A stretch of 13,617 nucleotides of DNA, taken from the NCBI GenBank assembly GCA_003153055.1, contig PMBV01000303.1, positions 1 through 13,617 on the forward strand. The letters are read 5' to 3'. The translations under genes were made by a program, and so were the position numbers. The DNA is from Myxococcales bacterium (GTDB taxonomy: Bacteria > Myxococcota > Myxococcia > Myxococcales > Myxococcaceae). The notes below the pieces were generated by a model. That model was not told the origin of the DNA. It worked only from the letters and a program-made list of their open reading frames with translations, and searched no databases. This document shows positions 1 through 6,005 of this stretch, one piece after another (position 1 is the first letter of the stretch; every line of letters starts with the position of its first letter).

Positions 1-191
1 AGCATGCCCGGCCCGTCGAGGTTGGGCATGGTCACGTCGAGGATCACGAGGTCGTAAGAAACTTCCTCCAGCTTGGCGAGCCCCTGGATACCATCTTCCG
101 CCTCGTCCACCTCGAAGCCCAGCTCCGTCACTTGCTTCCCGACGATGCTGCGGATGGCCTTGCTGTCGTCAACGGTCAGAATCCGAGCCAT
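1..191 (-). CDS. Response regulator receiver protein (CheY-like), C-terminus cut by window edge
   Basis: The 63 complete codons that are visible match the first half of a receiver domain. They begin MARILTVDDSKAIRSIV, with the acidic pocket at D8-D9. The phosphoacceptor is D52 in LVILDVTMPNLDG, where the usual P56 and G60 follow it. In this family an aspartate is phosphorylated by a histidine kinase and the domain then binds or activates a target. The ATG at 189-191 is preceded by AGAGG and fits the start of the fold exactly, leaving no room for an N-terminal extra domain. The C-terminus lies beyond position 1, so an output domain cannot be excluded. The gene sits 21 nt downstream of the CheX-like gene on the same strand, so the two are probably cotranscribed, and the CheX-like protein is a plausible phosphatase for this receiver (inference). 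Confidence 0.9.
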   Translation of the reverse strand, partial: MARILTVDDSKAIRSIVGKQVTELGFEVDEAEDGIQGLAKLEEVSYDLVILDVTMPNLDGPGM

Positions 192-212
192 GACCTCTTC
201 TCTCCTCGCGCT

Positions 213-668
213 TCATGAACCTTTGGGATGCTTCGCAATCTGCACTTCGATCTCGATGTCGCCCGCCTCGGCCTTGAGGCGCACAGACTGACTCCCGTCA
301 ATGGAGGTCGACCAGGCCACACTGCCCTCGAGAATGCGGGGCAGCCCCAGCGCCTGGTCGAGAGACATCGCCCGCTTCACCTGCCCGGCCGTGATGTTGG
401 CCAGCTCGCGGAGCGTGTCCTCGATCATCGTGACATCGACCTCCCCTGGCTTGACGCAGAAGAGTCTGGCCCCGAGTTGGCGACAGCTCCCTTCATCACA
501 GGCCAGCACTACCGACACCGGAACGATGCCGGGAATGGGGAGGACAGCTCGACGAAAAGCGACCCGGGCGGCTGAACCTCCCGCGAGGGCAAACTTCACG
601 TTCATCATGGTCGTGGTCACGCTGTTGACCATGGTCGCTAATGAGTCCGGTGACGGAAATGCGCTCAC
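213..668 (-). CDS. CheX-like chemotaxis phosphatase-family protein
   Basis: The protein is about 151 aa with the chosen GTG start at 666-668. The middle holds the CheC/CheX-type signature D-x3-E-x2-N within EDTLRELANITAGQVKRA. Numbering from the GTG, this is D84, E88 and N91, with a proline 19 residues later (P110). In CheX the Glu and Asn position water for dephosphorylation of CheY-P, so a receiver-phosphatase role is likely. Only one such motif is present, as in CheX, whereas CheC often has two. The frame stays open upstream to a TTG at 749. However, GAGGGAG lies just before the GTG, the extra N-terminal residues look unlike the family, and the longer start would fall inside the promoter candidate at 745-760. 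The downstream receiver gene is the obvious partner. Phosphatase activity is inferred from the motif, not shown. Confidence 0.75.
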   Translation of the reverse strand: MSAFPSPDSLATMVNSVTTTMMNVKFALAGGSAARVAFRRAVLPIPGIVPVSVVLACDEGSCRQLGARLFCVKPGEVDVTMIEDTLRELANITAGQVKRAMSLDQALGLPRILEGSVAWSTSIDGSQSVRLKAEAGDIEIEVQIAKHPKGS

Positions 669-744
669 GACTCCCTCGCCCGGCGTAGGCAAGACATAAG
701 CACCACCATGGCACTTGGTCCCTCTGCCAACGGGTGGACGGTAG

Positions 745-760
745 AGCAACCGACATGCCT
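745..760 (-). promoter_or_regulatory. Candidate sigma-54 (-24/-12) promoter of the CheX-like/receiver operon
   Basis: Read on the minus strand the site is AGGCATG, four bases, then TTGCT. This matches 10 of 12 positions of the RpoN consensus TGGCACG-N4-TTGCW, with the invariant GG and GC doublets correctly spaced by 10 nt. The predicted transcript start is near 734, giving a leader of about 66 nt to the GTG at 668. RpoN promoters are abundant in myxobacteria and need an enhancer-binding activator. No activator site was identified here. Confidence 0.5.
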
Positions 761-841
761 TCGGTCGAGCTGAGACGATCCGATAGGTTAAGTCGGGTTC
801 GAGGGGTGGATCGAAGGTGTTTCTGGCGCGGTAAATGACCC

Positions 842-862
842 GGTGGGTCCGGTTGACCCACC
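842..862 (-). terminator. Hairpin terminator after the HEAT-repeat lipoprotein gene
   Basis: GGTGGGTC at 842-849 and GACCCACC at 855-862 form a perfect 8-bp stem with a 5-nt loop. The hairpin begins 17 nt beyond the stop codon of the HEAT-repeat gene on the minus strand. The sequence after the stem on that strand contains only a short TCATTT, so the U-tract is weak and termination efficiency is uncertain. Confidence 0.5.
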
Positions 863-879
863 AAGCCAGGCGAGACGGC

Positions 880-2445
880 TCAGCGAGAGATCTTCGCGAG
901 GAGCCGGCGGAGGTCCTCGTTCACCCGGTCGAACTCGGTCTTTCCTCGCTCCTCGGCGATCTGCTTGGCCAGCGTCGCCGCGCCCTTTTTGGCCTCGGCG
1001 AGGGCTTGGGGAGCATCGTGCACCAGCCAGTCGGCGCCCTGGATGAACGCCAGCCGGGTGTCGAGGTTCTTCTCGGTGAGGCGCTTCATCAACTCGCCCA
1101 CCAGCGCTCCTTGGCCGCTACGGCCCACTTCGTAGGCGGCGCGCTCTCGCACCCCCTCGTCGGGGTCGTCGAGCCTCTTGGCCCAGTCGGAGGCATCGCG
1201 GCATGCCCTGGCCGCCGTGGCGCGCGCCGCCAAGGCCTTGATACGCGTGAGGTGGCTCTTTACCGACCCGGCTCGGTCGTGGCAGCCCTCGGCTGCGTCG
1301 TCCTCGGCGCACTGGGCCTTGAACAGCTTCGGCTCGGCGGCGAGGAACTTGTCGAAGACGGCGGGGTCGTCGGCCAGCATGGCGACGCCTCGCATCGACT
1401 CGACCCGGGCCTCCCAGGGCCCCTTGGCCGACGTCTCGACCAGCTTGGCGAGCGGCTCCTTGCTACCGATGCGGGCCAGCGCCCAGACGTACTCCCGCCG
1501 GGCGTCGGGGTTGGGGTCATCGAAGACCGTGGCGATGGCCTTGCCTCCCGCCTTGGAGCGCATGCGCCCGAGCGCGTCGGCCGCGTGCGTCCGCATCATG
1601 ATGCGGAGGTCGTCGTACTCGTTCTTGTACGGCACCAGCGCGACGATGGCCTTCTCGGCCCGCATCTCATGGAGGTCTCCCAGCACCTGGATCGCCTTGA
1701 CGAGAATGGCGAAGTCCTGGATTCCGTTCTGGGTGCCCCAGTCGAACAGGGCCTTGTCTCGCTTCTCGACCACCGCCACCAGCGCCTCGGCCGCCGGCTG
1801 GCCCAGCTCGTAGAGCGCGAACGACGCCTCTCGGTAGAAGCCCTTGGCGCGGTACATCGCCTTGAGCAGCCCCGGCACGGCCCTCGGGTCGCCCAGCTCA
1901 CCCAGCGCCTCGATGGCCTTGCGGGTGATGAAGGGCTCGATCTTCTCATCATTGGCGATCTCGTAGAGGGGCGCGAACGCCTCCTTCGCCTTGAGCCTGC
2001 CCAGCGACTCGATGGCCGCGATGGTCGTGTAGTTGTCCTTCGTCTTGAGGAGCCTGATGAGCGTCGGCACCGCCTTCGGATCGCCCATGGCGCCCAACGC
2101 CGCGGCGATCTCCTTGTTGAGGCCCCGAGAATCCGAGTCTCCCGACGGGTCCACCGCGTCGAGCAGCGCGTCGACGCTGCTGGCGTTCTTTTGCTCTCCC
2201 AGGAGCCGAGCCAGCGACGCCTTCACCTCGACGTTCTTCTCCGCCGTCAGCCGCTTCTCGAGCATTGGCAGCATCACCGGCGTCAGGTGCTTGGAGCCCC
2301 GTAGATCCTCGATGGCCTTGAGCTTCTCCTTCTTGCCCTTGGCGTCACCGATGCGTTTCTCCCAGTGCTGGGGAGTGCTTGGGTCGTCTTTGCACGCCGC
2401 TACTCCGAGAAGAAGGCACAACCCGACGAGGACGACTTGACGCAT
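880..2445 (-). CDS. HEAT-repeat lipoprotein of unknown function
   Basis: The protein is 521 aa from the ATG at 2443-2445. The N-terminus MRQVVLVGLCLLLGVAAC is a lipoprotein signal with lipobox VAAC and lipidated C18. The residue after it is Lys, which by the E. coli rule does not retain the protein in the inner membrane, so an outer-membrane or surface position is likely. The mature part is a series of paired helices typical of HEAT/PBS-lyase-type repeats. The clearest are GDPKAVPTLIRLLK (about 121-134) and GDPRAVPGLLKAM (about 185-197), and another block, DDPDEGVRERAAYEVGRSG, follows at about 426-444. Such solenoids usually bind proteins, and no catalytic motif is visible. Three cysteines (about 379, 388 and 415) interrupt the repeats and could form a disulphide. 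Open frame upstream to a TTG at 2463 is ignored because it would bury the signal peptide. The gene is divergent from the arginase-family gene. Confidence 0.85.
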   Translation of the reverse strand: MRQVVLVGLCLLLGVAACKDDPSTPQHWEKRIGDAKGKKEKLKAIEDLRGSKHLTPVMLPMLEKRLTAEKNVEVKASLARLLGEQKNASSVDALLDAVDPSGDSDSRGLNKEIAAALGAMGDPKAVPTLIRLLKTKDNYTTIAAIESLGRLKAKEAFAPLYEIANDEKIEPFITRKAIEALGELGDPRAVPGLLKAMYRAKGFYREASFALYELGQPAAEALVAVVEKRDKALFDWGTQNGIQDFAILVKAIQVLGDLHEMRAEKAIVALVPYKNEYDDLRIMMRTHAADALGRMRSKAGGKAIATVFDDPNPDARREYVWALARIGSKEPLAKLVETSAKGPWEARVESMRGVAMLADDPAVFDKFLAAEPKLFKAQCAEDDAAEGCHDRAGSVKSHLTRIKALAARATAARACRDASDWAKRLDDPDEGVRERAAYEVGRSGQGALVGELMKRLTEKNLDTRLAFIQGADWLVHDAPQALAEAKKGAATLAKQIAEERGKTEFDRVNEDLRRLLAKISR

Positions 2446-2483
2446 CACGGACCCCCGAAGCAAACCGTTGCAATACCCGAGAC

Positions 2484-2512
2484 TTCGTAGACTCCAGAGG
2501 GGGGTGGGTCAA
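2484..2512 (-). promoter_or_regulatory. Possible sigma-70-type promoter of the HEAT-repeat lipoprotein gene
   Basis: On the minus strand TTGACC (2507-2512) is followed after exactly 17 bases by TACGAA (2484-2489), 38 nt upstream of the start codon. The -35 is near consensus, while the -10 keeps only the leading TA and one further A. The call rests on spacing and placement alone. Confidence 0.35.
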
Positions 2513-2563
2513 CGATGTGACGATGGGCAAATTCGCGACGCGATGCGTAGTAAGAGTGAGGCG

Positions 2564-3694
2564 ATGAAGGCGCTCGACGAGCTGACGTGCTTGCTTCGAC
2601 CGGCCGCCGGTGGCGTGTACCTGGTCTCCTCGGGCAAAGCCGAGCAGCTGGCGCTGCAGAAGCAATTGTACGGGGTCGACACCGAGGCTCATGTGCAGGA
2701 GCAGTTCCTCGAGCGGCTGGCGAACCTGAGGCAGGCTCGAGCGGTGCTCGTGGGCATTCCTTCGGACGTCGGCGCCGGCTTTCGGCGGGGCGCGAACTTG
2801 GGGCCTCAGGCGCTCCGGCAGCGGCTCATCGAAGAGGGCGTGGACCTGGGCGCGAAGGGCGTGGTCGACATCGGAGACGTCTTCGTGGTGCCGCAGTTGC
2901 TCCATGACGAGATGCTGTCGGCCCAGCAGCTCGAGGCGAGCCGTCGGGCGCTCTACCCCCAGCTCTCGCCGGGCGATCGAGCCGAGCTTCCGGTCTCGCC
3001 GCTCTCCATCGCCGAGCGGGTGTGGGAGCTCGTCTTGGCCCAGAACCCCACGGTGGTGCCGCTGACGCTGGGCGGAGACCACTCCACCGCGCTCCCGGCG
3101 GTGCGGGCGCTCCACCGGGCGCGGCCGGGCTGGGCGCTGGTGCAGTCCGACGCCCATACAGACCTCCTCGAGACGCGGTTGGGAGTGAAGTACTGCTTCG
3201 CGACCTGGAGCTGGCACGCCAATGAGCTGTTGGGCCGGTCGGGGCGGCTCACCCAGGTGGGCATTCGTGCTTCGGGCCGAGACCGCGCCCACTGGGAGTC
3301 GACCCTGGGGGTCCGTCAGCTCTGGGCCTCCGAGGTGCTGGCTCACCCAGAGGAGGCGCTCGAGACGCTCGTCACCCACGTCAAGAACCTGGGGGCGCGG
3401 GGTGTCTTCTTCTCCAACGACATCGATGGCACCGACAGCCGGTGGGCCGACGCCACCGGCACCCCGGAGCCTTTCGGCCTCGAGCCCGACTGGGTGGTGG
3501 AGCTCATTCGCCGGCTGGGCCGCGAGGTGGGGCTGGTGGGCGGCGACGTGATGGAGGTGGCGCCCACCATCACGCCCACGCCCCAGAGCGCGAGGCGTAC
3601 CGTGGGCCTCGCGGTGCGCTACCTGGTCGAGACGATCGAGGCCGCGCTGGGCACAGCTCCCCGAGTGTGGCAGAACCCGCCCCGCTCATGCTGA
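2564..3694 (+). CDS. Arginase/agmatinase/formimidoylglutamase (ureohydrolase) family protein
   Basis: The protein is 376 aa from the ATG at 2564, which has GAGTGAGG just upstream. An in-frame ATG at 2543 is possible but has a poorer ribosome-binding site. All signatures of the binuclear manganese hydrolases are present. They are GGDHST (H173), DAHTD (D196, H198, D200) and SNDIDGTD (D286, D288, D291), with GGDVMEVAP near residues 326-334 close to the C-terminus. The opening motif GIPSDVGAGFRRGANLGPQA is also typical. These enzymes hydrolyse guanidino or formimino groups, releasing urea or formamide. The substrate cannot be read from sequence. The third motif departs from the usual SxDxDxxDP, and the protein is longer than the roughly 300 aa usual for arginase, with about 55 residues before the fold. 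No hut, arginine or polyamine gene is adjacent. The gene overlaps the downstream lipoprotein gene by 7 nt. Confidence 0.88.
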   Translation: MKALDELTCLLRPAAGGVYLVSSGKAEQLALQKQLYGVDTEAHVQEQFLERLANLRQARAVLVGIPSDVGAGFRRGANLGPQALRQRLIEEGVDLGAKGVVDIGDVFVVPQLLHDEMLSAQQLEASRRALYPQLSPGDRAELPVSPLSIAERVWELVLAQNPTVVPLTLGGDHSTALPAVRALHRARPGWALVQSDAHTDLLETRLGVKYCFATWSWHANELLGRSGRLTQVGIRASGRDRAHWESTLGVRQLWASEVLAHPEEALETLVTHVKNLGARGVFFSNDIDGTDSRWADATGTPEPFGLEPDWVVELIRRLGREVGLVGGDVMEVAPTITPTPQSARRTVGLAVRYLVETIEAALGTAPRVWQNPPRSC

Positions 3695-3978
3695 AGCTGC
3701 TCCTGCCCCTTTTCGTGGTGGCCTCCCTGGCCGGCTGCAAGTCCCACTGCCGTCAGCTGTCGGAGAAGCAGTGCGACTGCGCCTACACGTCGACCGAGCG
3801 CACCAACTGCTTGAGCGCGGCATCGACGCATGAATCGGGCGTCATCCTCACCGCGGAAGACGAAGCCACCTGTGAGGCTTTGCTCCCGCAGTGTGACTGC
3901 CGGCTCATCGACACGCCCGAGGGCAAGGCCAACTGTGGCCTGGCCCGCCCCCTGGCCGACGCTGACGCGGGCTCCTGA
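3688..3978 (+). CDS. Small cysteine-rich lipoprotein of unknown function
   Basis: The protein is 96 aa and starts at an ATG inside the end of the arginase-family gene. The overlap ATGCTGA carries both start and stop, so translation is probably coupled. The N-terminus MLKLLLPLFVVASLAGC is a compact lipoprotein signal with the perfect lipobox LAGC and lipidated C17. The mature 80 residues contain eight further cysteines (21, 29, 31, 41, 62, 69, 71 and 83). That even number, with the repeated pattern C-D-C, suggests a disulphide-stabilised envelope domain or possibly metal binding. The tail is acidic and low in complexity (DADAGS). I recognise no family. The gene converges with the ComEA-like gene and only 3 nt separate the two stop codons. 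Confidence 0.8.
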   Translation: MLKLLLPLFVVASLAGCKSHCRQLSEKQCDCAYTSTERTNCLSAASTHESGVILTAEDEATCEALLPQCDCRLIDTPEGKANCGLARPLADADAGS

Positions 3979-3981
3979 CCG

Positions 3982-4362
3982 TCAGCGCTTGGGTGGCGCG
4001 GCGCGCCCTTGTGACTCGGGCTCGGGAGCCGTGACGCCTTTCTTCACCTGAAGGTTGGTGGGCCCCGCGACCGTCAACAGCGGCCTCAGGGTCTTCATCT
4101 TCTTCGGCCCGAAGCCCTTCACCCGCGAGAGGTCTTCCGGCCGGGAGAAGGGCGTTTTGGTGCGGTGCTCGATGATGCGCTTGGCTGCCTTCTCTCCCAC
4201 GCCGGGGAGCTGATCGAGCTGCGAGGCCGTGGCAGTGTTGAGGTTCACCGTTCCGCTGTAGTCCTTCTTGGCCACCGGCTTCTTGGCCACGGCGTCCCCG
4301 GCGGCCACCAGGAGCAGCGCCGACGCCAGCCAGCTCATCACCTTCATGCCATGCCGTCGCAT
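3982..4362 (-). CDS. Secreted ComEA-like helix-hairpin-helix protein
   Basis: The protein is 126 aa. Residues 1-26 form a signal peptide (hydrophobic core WLASALLLVA, cleavage after AVA at 26). The mature part carries two helix-hairpin-helix units. The first is VNLNTATASQLDQLPGVGEK and onward (39-67), with the GVG hairpin at 54-56. The second covers 72-98, with GFGPKK as its hairpin. This is the fold of the DNA-binding domain of ComEA, which binds double-stranded DNA outside the inner membrane during natural transformation. Small secreted members are common in proteobacteria, and not all are tied to competence. The tail after 100 is basic and proline-rich. The start at 4362 is set by the TGATG overlap with the upstream gene. 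A second ATG at 4347 would also give a signal peptide. No other competence gene lies in the window. Confidence 0.85.
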   Translation of the reverse strand: MRRHGMKVMSWLASALLLVAAGDAVAKKPVAKKDYSGTVNLNTATASQLDQLPGVGEKAAKRIIEHRTKTPFSRPEDLSRVKGFGPKKMKTLRPLLTVAGPTNLQVKKGVTAPEPESQGRAAPPKR

Positions 4363-4619
4363 CAGTGCACCCCCGCTTCGGCCATGGCCGGCTCGGCGGA
4401 CGCGGCGGGTCGCTCGTCGACGCCCTCCCGCTTCTCGAGGGCCTCGCGCACGTGGAGCCGCCCGTCGAGAGGCAACACATCGAGGTACACGTTGAGCGAG
4501 CCATCTCGGTTCACCCAGGCCGACCCGGCCTTCACCCACACCGCCCCGCGCTCTCCACCGCTCTTGTCGGCCTTCTCTTTGATGGAGAAGACCTGGTACC
4601 GCTTTCCTGTCACCAACAC
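4362..4619 (-). CDS. Uncharacterised 85-aa protein upstream of the ComEA-like gene
   Basis: The start is a GTG at 4617-4619 with an ideal AAGGAGG (4626-4632) six bases before it, which outweighs the longer open frame reaching 4691. The protein begins VLVTGKRYQVFSIKEKAD. It continues with a strand-rich core containing VWVKAGSAWVNRDGSLNVYL and LDVLPLDGRLHVRE, then a charged Ala/Glu-rich tail. It has no signal peptide and no membrane segment, so it should be cytoplasmic. The pattern of a lysine/tyrosine-rich strand, 'G-x-A-W-x-N-x-DGS' and 'LPLDGRLHVR' resembles small conserved proteins of unknown function that I have no name for. The stop overlaps the ComEA-like start (TGATG), so the two are one translation unit. 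Confidence 0.75.
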   Translation of the reverse strand: MLVTGKRYQVFSIKEKADKSGGERGAVWVKAGSAWVNRDGSLNVYLDVLPLDGRLHVREALEKREGVDERPAASAEPAMAEAGVH

Positions 4620-4668
4620 GCCGTGCCTCCTTGAAAGCGCCTGCCACATTGCAGACACCCGGGAGGAG

Positions 4669-4684
4669 AGCAGCATCCGTGCCA
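4669..4684 (-). promoter_or_regulatory. Strong sigma-54 (-24/-12) promoter candidate for the 85-aa/ComEA-like operon
   Basis: The minus strand reads TGGCACG, GATG, CTGCT. This matches 11 of 12 positions of the RpoN consensus TGGCACG-N4-TTGCW, with GG and GC in the obligatory spacing. The predicted start of transcription is near 4658, giving a leader of about 39 nt that contains the AAGGAGG ribosome-binding site. It lies in non-coding DNA between divergent genes. An enhancer-binding activator site was not identified. Confidence 0.6.
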
Positions 4685-4780
4685 GGTGCATCTCCTCGGG
4701 TGTGCTGGCAGTTGCGGGGTCGCCCGTCCACCGCGCGAGACGGGATCAGGCTCGGAACGAGCCGGCGGTCTCAAGGCAGG

Positions 4781-4794
4781 GAACTCGAGCGCAA
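4781..4794 (+). promoter_or_regulatory. Candidate Ada box upstream of ada
   Basis: The site GAACTCGAGCGCAA matches 11 of 14 bases of the E. coli ada operator as I recall it (GAATTAAAGCGCAA). It keeps the GCAA half after the correct N6, while the AAT half reads AAC. It ends 43 nt before the ada ATG. A poor -10-like TAGGTT at 4826-4831 would start transcription at or very near the ATG, placing this box just upstream of the -35 region as in E. coli. Autoregulation by methylated Ada is inferred. Confidence 0.35.
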
Positions 4795-4837
4795 TCGCCG
4801 GAGTGCTGGGCTTTGGGGTGGCGGCTAGGTTGGGGCC

Positions 4838-5926
4838 ATGGCGACCATCGAGCGACGGAGCGTTCTGGCAGCGGCGGTGGAGAAGGACCCGCGGTGGGCG
4901 GCGGTGCGGGCTCGCCAGGCGAGCGCCGACGGCACCTTCTACTACTCGGTGAAGACGACCGGGGTGTACTGCCGGCCGTCCTGCGCAGCGCGTCCGGCCC
5001 TGCCCGAGAACGTGGCGTTCTACGAGACGAGGTCCGAGGCCGAGCGGGCGGGTTTCCGGCCCTGCAGGCGCTGCAAACCCGACCAGCCGCCCCTCGCCGA
5101 GCGCCAGGCTGCGCTGGTCGCCGACCTCTGCCGGCTCATCGAGGCCAGCGACGAAACGCCCCGCCTCGATGCGCTGGCGAGAAGGGCCGGGCTGAGCCGG
5201 TTCTACCTGCAGCGGCTGTTCAAGCAAGTGACCGGGGTGACGCCACGGGCCTATGCGGCGGCCCACCGGGCCCAGCGGGTGCGCGCCGAGCTCGAGGGGC
5301 AGGCCACCGTGACCGAGGCCATCTACGGCGCGGGGTACAGTTCGTCGGCGCGCTTCTACGAGAAGTCCAGTGCTCGCCTGGGCATGACGCCGACGAAGTA
5401 CCGGGCGGGCGGGCGCGGCGAGGAGATTCGCTTTGCCATCGGCCAGTGCTCGCTGGGAGCGATCCTCGTCGCGGCGACGCAGCGGGGGGTGTGCGCCATT
5501 CTCCTGGGAGACGAGCCGGAGTCGCTCGCCCACGAGCTCGAGCGTCGATTCCCTCACGCCCGACTCGTCGGGGCGGACCAGGGCTTCGAGCGTCTGGTGG
5601 CTCGAGTCGTGGGTCTGGTGGAGCGGCCACATCTCGGCGATTCGCTTCCGCTGGACATCCGGGGCAGCGCCTTCCAGGTCCGCGTCTGGGAGGCCCTCTC
5701 GCGGATTCCCCTGGGGACGACGACGACCTACTCGGAGATCGCCGCGGCCATCGGTGCCCCCAAGGCGGCGCGGGCGGTGGCCCGAGCCTGTGCCGCCAAC
5801 GTACTGGCGGTGGCCATTCCGTGTCATCGCGTGGTGCGCACCGATGGGGACCTGGCCGGGTACCGCTGGGGCGTCGAGCGGAAGGAGGTGCTCCTCGCTC
5901 GTGAAGCAGGGCGTTGCGGTCGGTGA
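4838..5926 (+). CDS. ada: Ada: bifunctional methyl-DNA methyltransferase and transcriptional activator
   Basis: The protein is 362 aa, close to the 354 aa of E. coli Ada, with all three modules. Residues 1-85 are the zinc-bound methylphosphotriester domain with C45, C49, C76 and C79. C45 sits in GVYCRPSCAARP and corresponds to the E. coli acceptor Cys38. Residues about 88-190 form an AraC-type helix-turn-helix pair (LARRAGLSRFYLQRLFKQVT and YGAGYSSSARFYEK). Residues about 195-362 are the O6-methylguanine methyltransferase domain with the active motif IPCHRVV (acceptor C329). Ada transfers methyl groups irreversibly to itself. Methylation of the N-terminal cysteine turns it into an activator of the alkylation response. 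The ATG at 4838 follows a G-rich stretch (GGTTGGGG). No alkA or alkB homologue is adjacent. Every expected residue is present. Confidence 0.95.
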   Translation: MATIERRSVLAAAVEKDPRWAAVRARQASADGTFYYSVKTTGVYCRPSCAARPALPENVAFYETRSEAERAGFRPCRRCKPDQPPLAERQAALVADLCRLIEASDETPRLDALARRAGLSRFYLQRLFKQVTGVTPRAYAAAHRAQRVRAELEGQATVTEAIYGAGYSSSARFYEKSSARLGMTPTKYRAGGRGEEIRFAIGQCSLGAILVAATQRGVCAILLGDEPESLAHELERRFPHARLVGADQGFERLVARVVGLVERPHLGDSLPLDIRGSAFQVRVWEALSRIPLGTTTTYSEIAAAIGAPKAARAVARACAANVLAVAIPCHRVVRTDGDLAGYRWGVERKEVLLAREAGRCGR

Positions 5927-5944
5927 GCTGATGCCAGGGTTGCG

Positions 5945-5981
5945 TCGCATATCGAGAACATCAGGTGTTTCGAATGTGCGA
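5945..5981. terminator. Long imperfect hairpin between convergent ada and flavin reductase genes
   Basis: The arms 5945-5960 and 5966-5981 pair over about 15 bp around a 5-nt loop (TCAGG), with two single-base bulges and one G-T pair. The hairpin starts 18 nt after the ada stop and ends 24 nt before the flavin reductase stop on the other strand. No T-tract follows on either strand. The position makes a bidirectional terminator or transcript-end stabiliser the most likely role. Confidence 0.45.
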
Positions 5982-6005
5982 GGCTTCTGCGTTCGCCCGG
6001 TTCCC

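Noticed and set aside
709..729. TGGCA/TGCCA dyad with an 11-nt spacer downstream of the CheX-like operon promoter
   Set aside because: The arms are only 5 bp and do not fit a sigma-54 element on either strand.
835..2304. Long open frame on the plus strand opposite the HEAT-repeat gene
   Set aside because: It is a mirror of the GC-rich codon pattern of the real gene. The translation is Arg/Leu/Gly-rich without family features, and the minus-strand protein has a signal peptide and HEAT repeats.
2345..3379. Open frame antisense to the arginase-family gene
   Set aside because: It overlaps a gene with all catalytic motifs and shows no recognisable domain.
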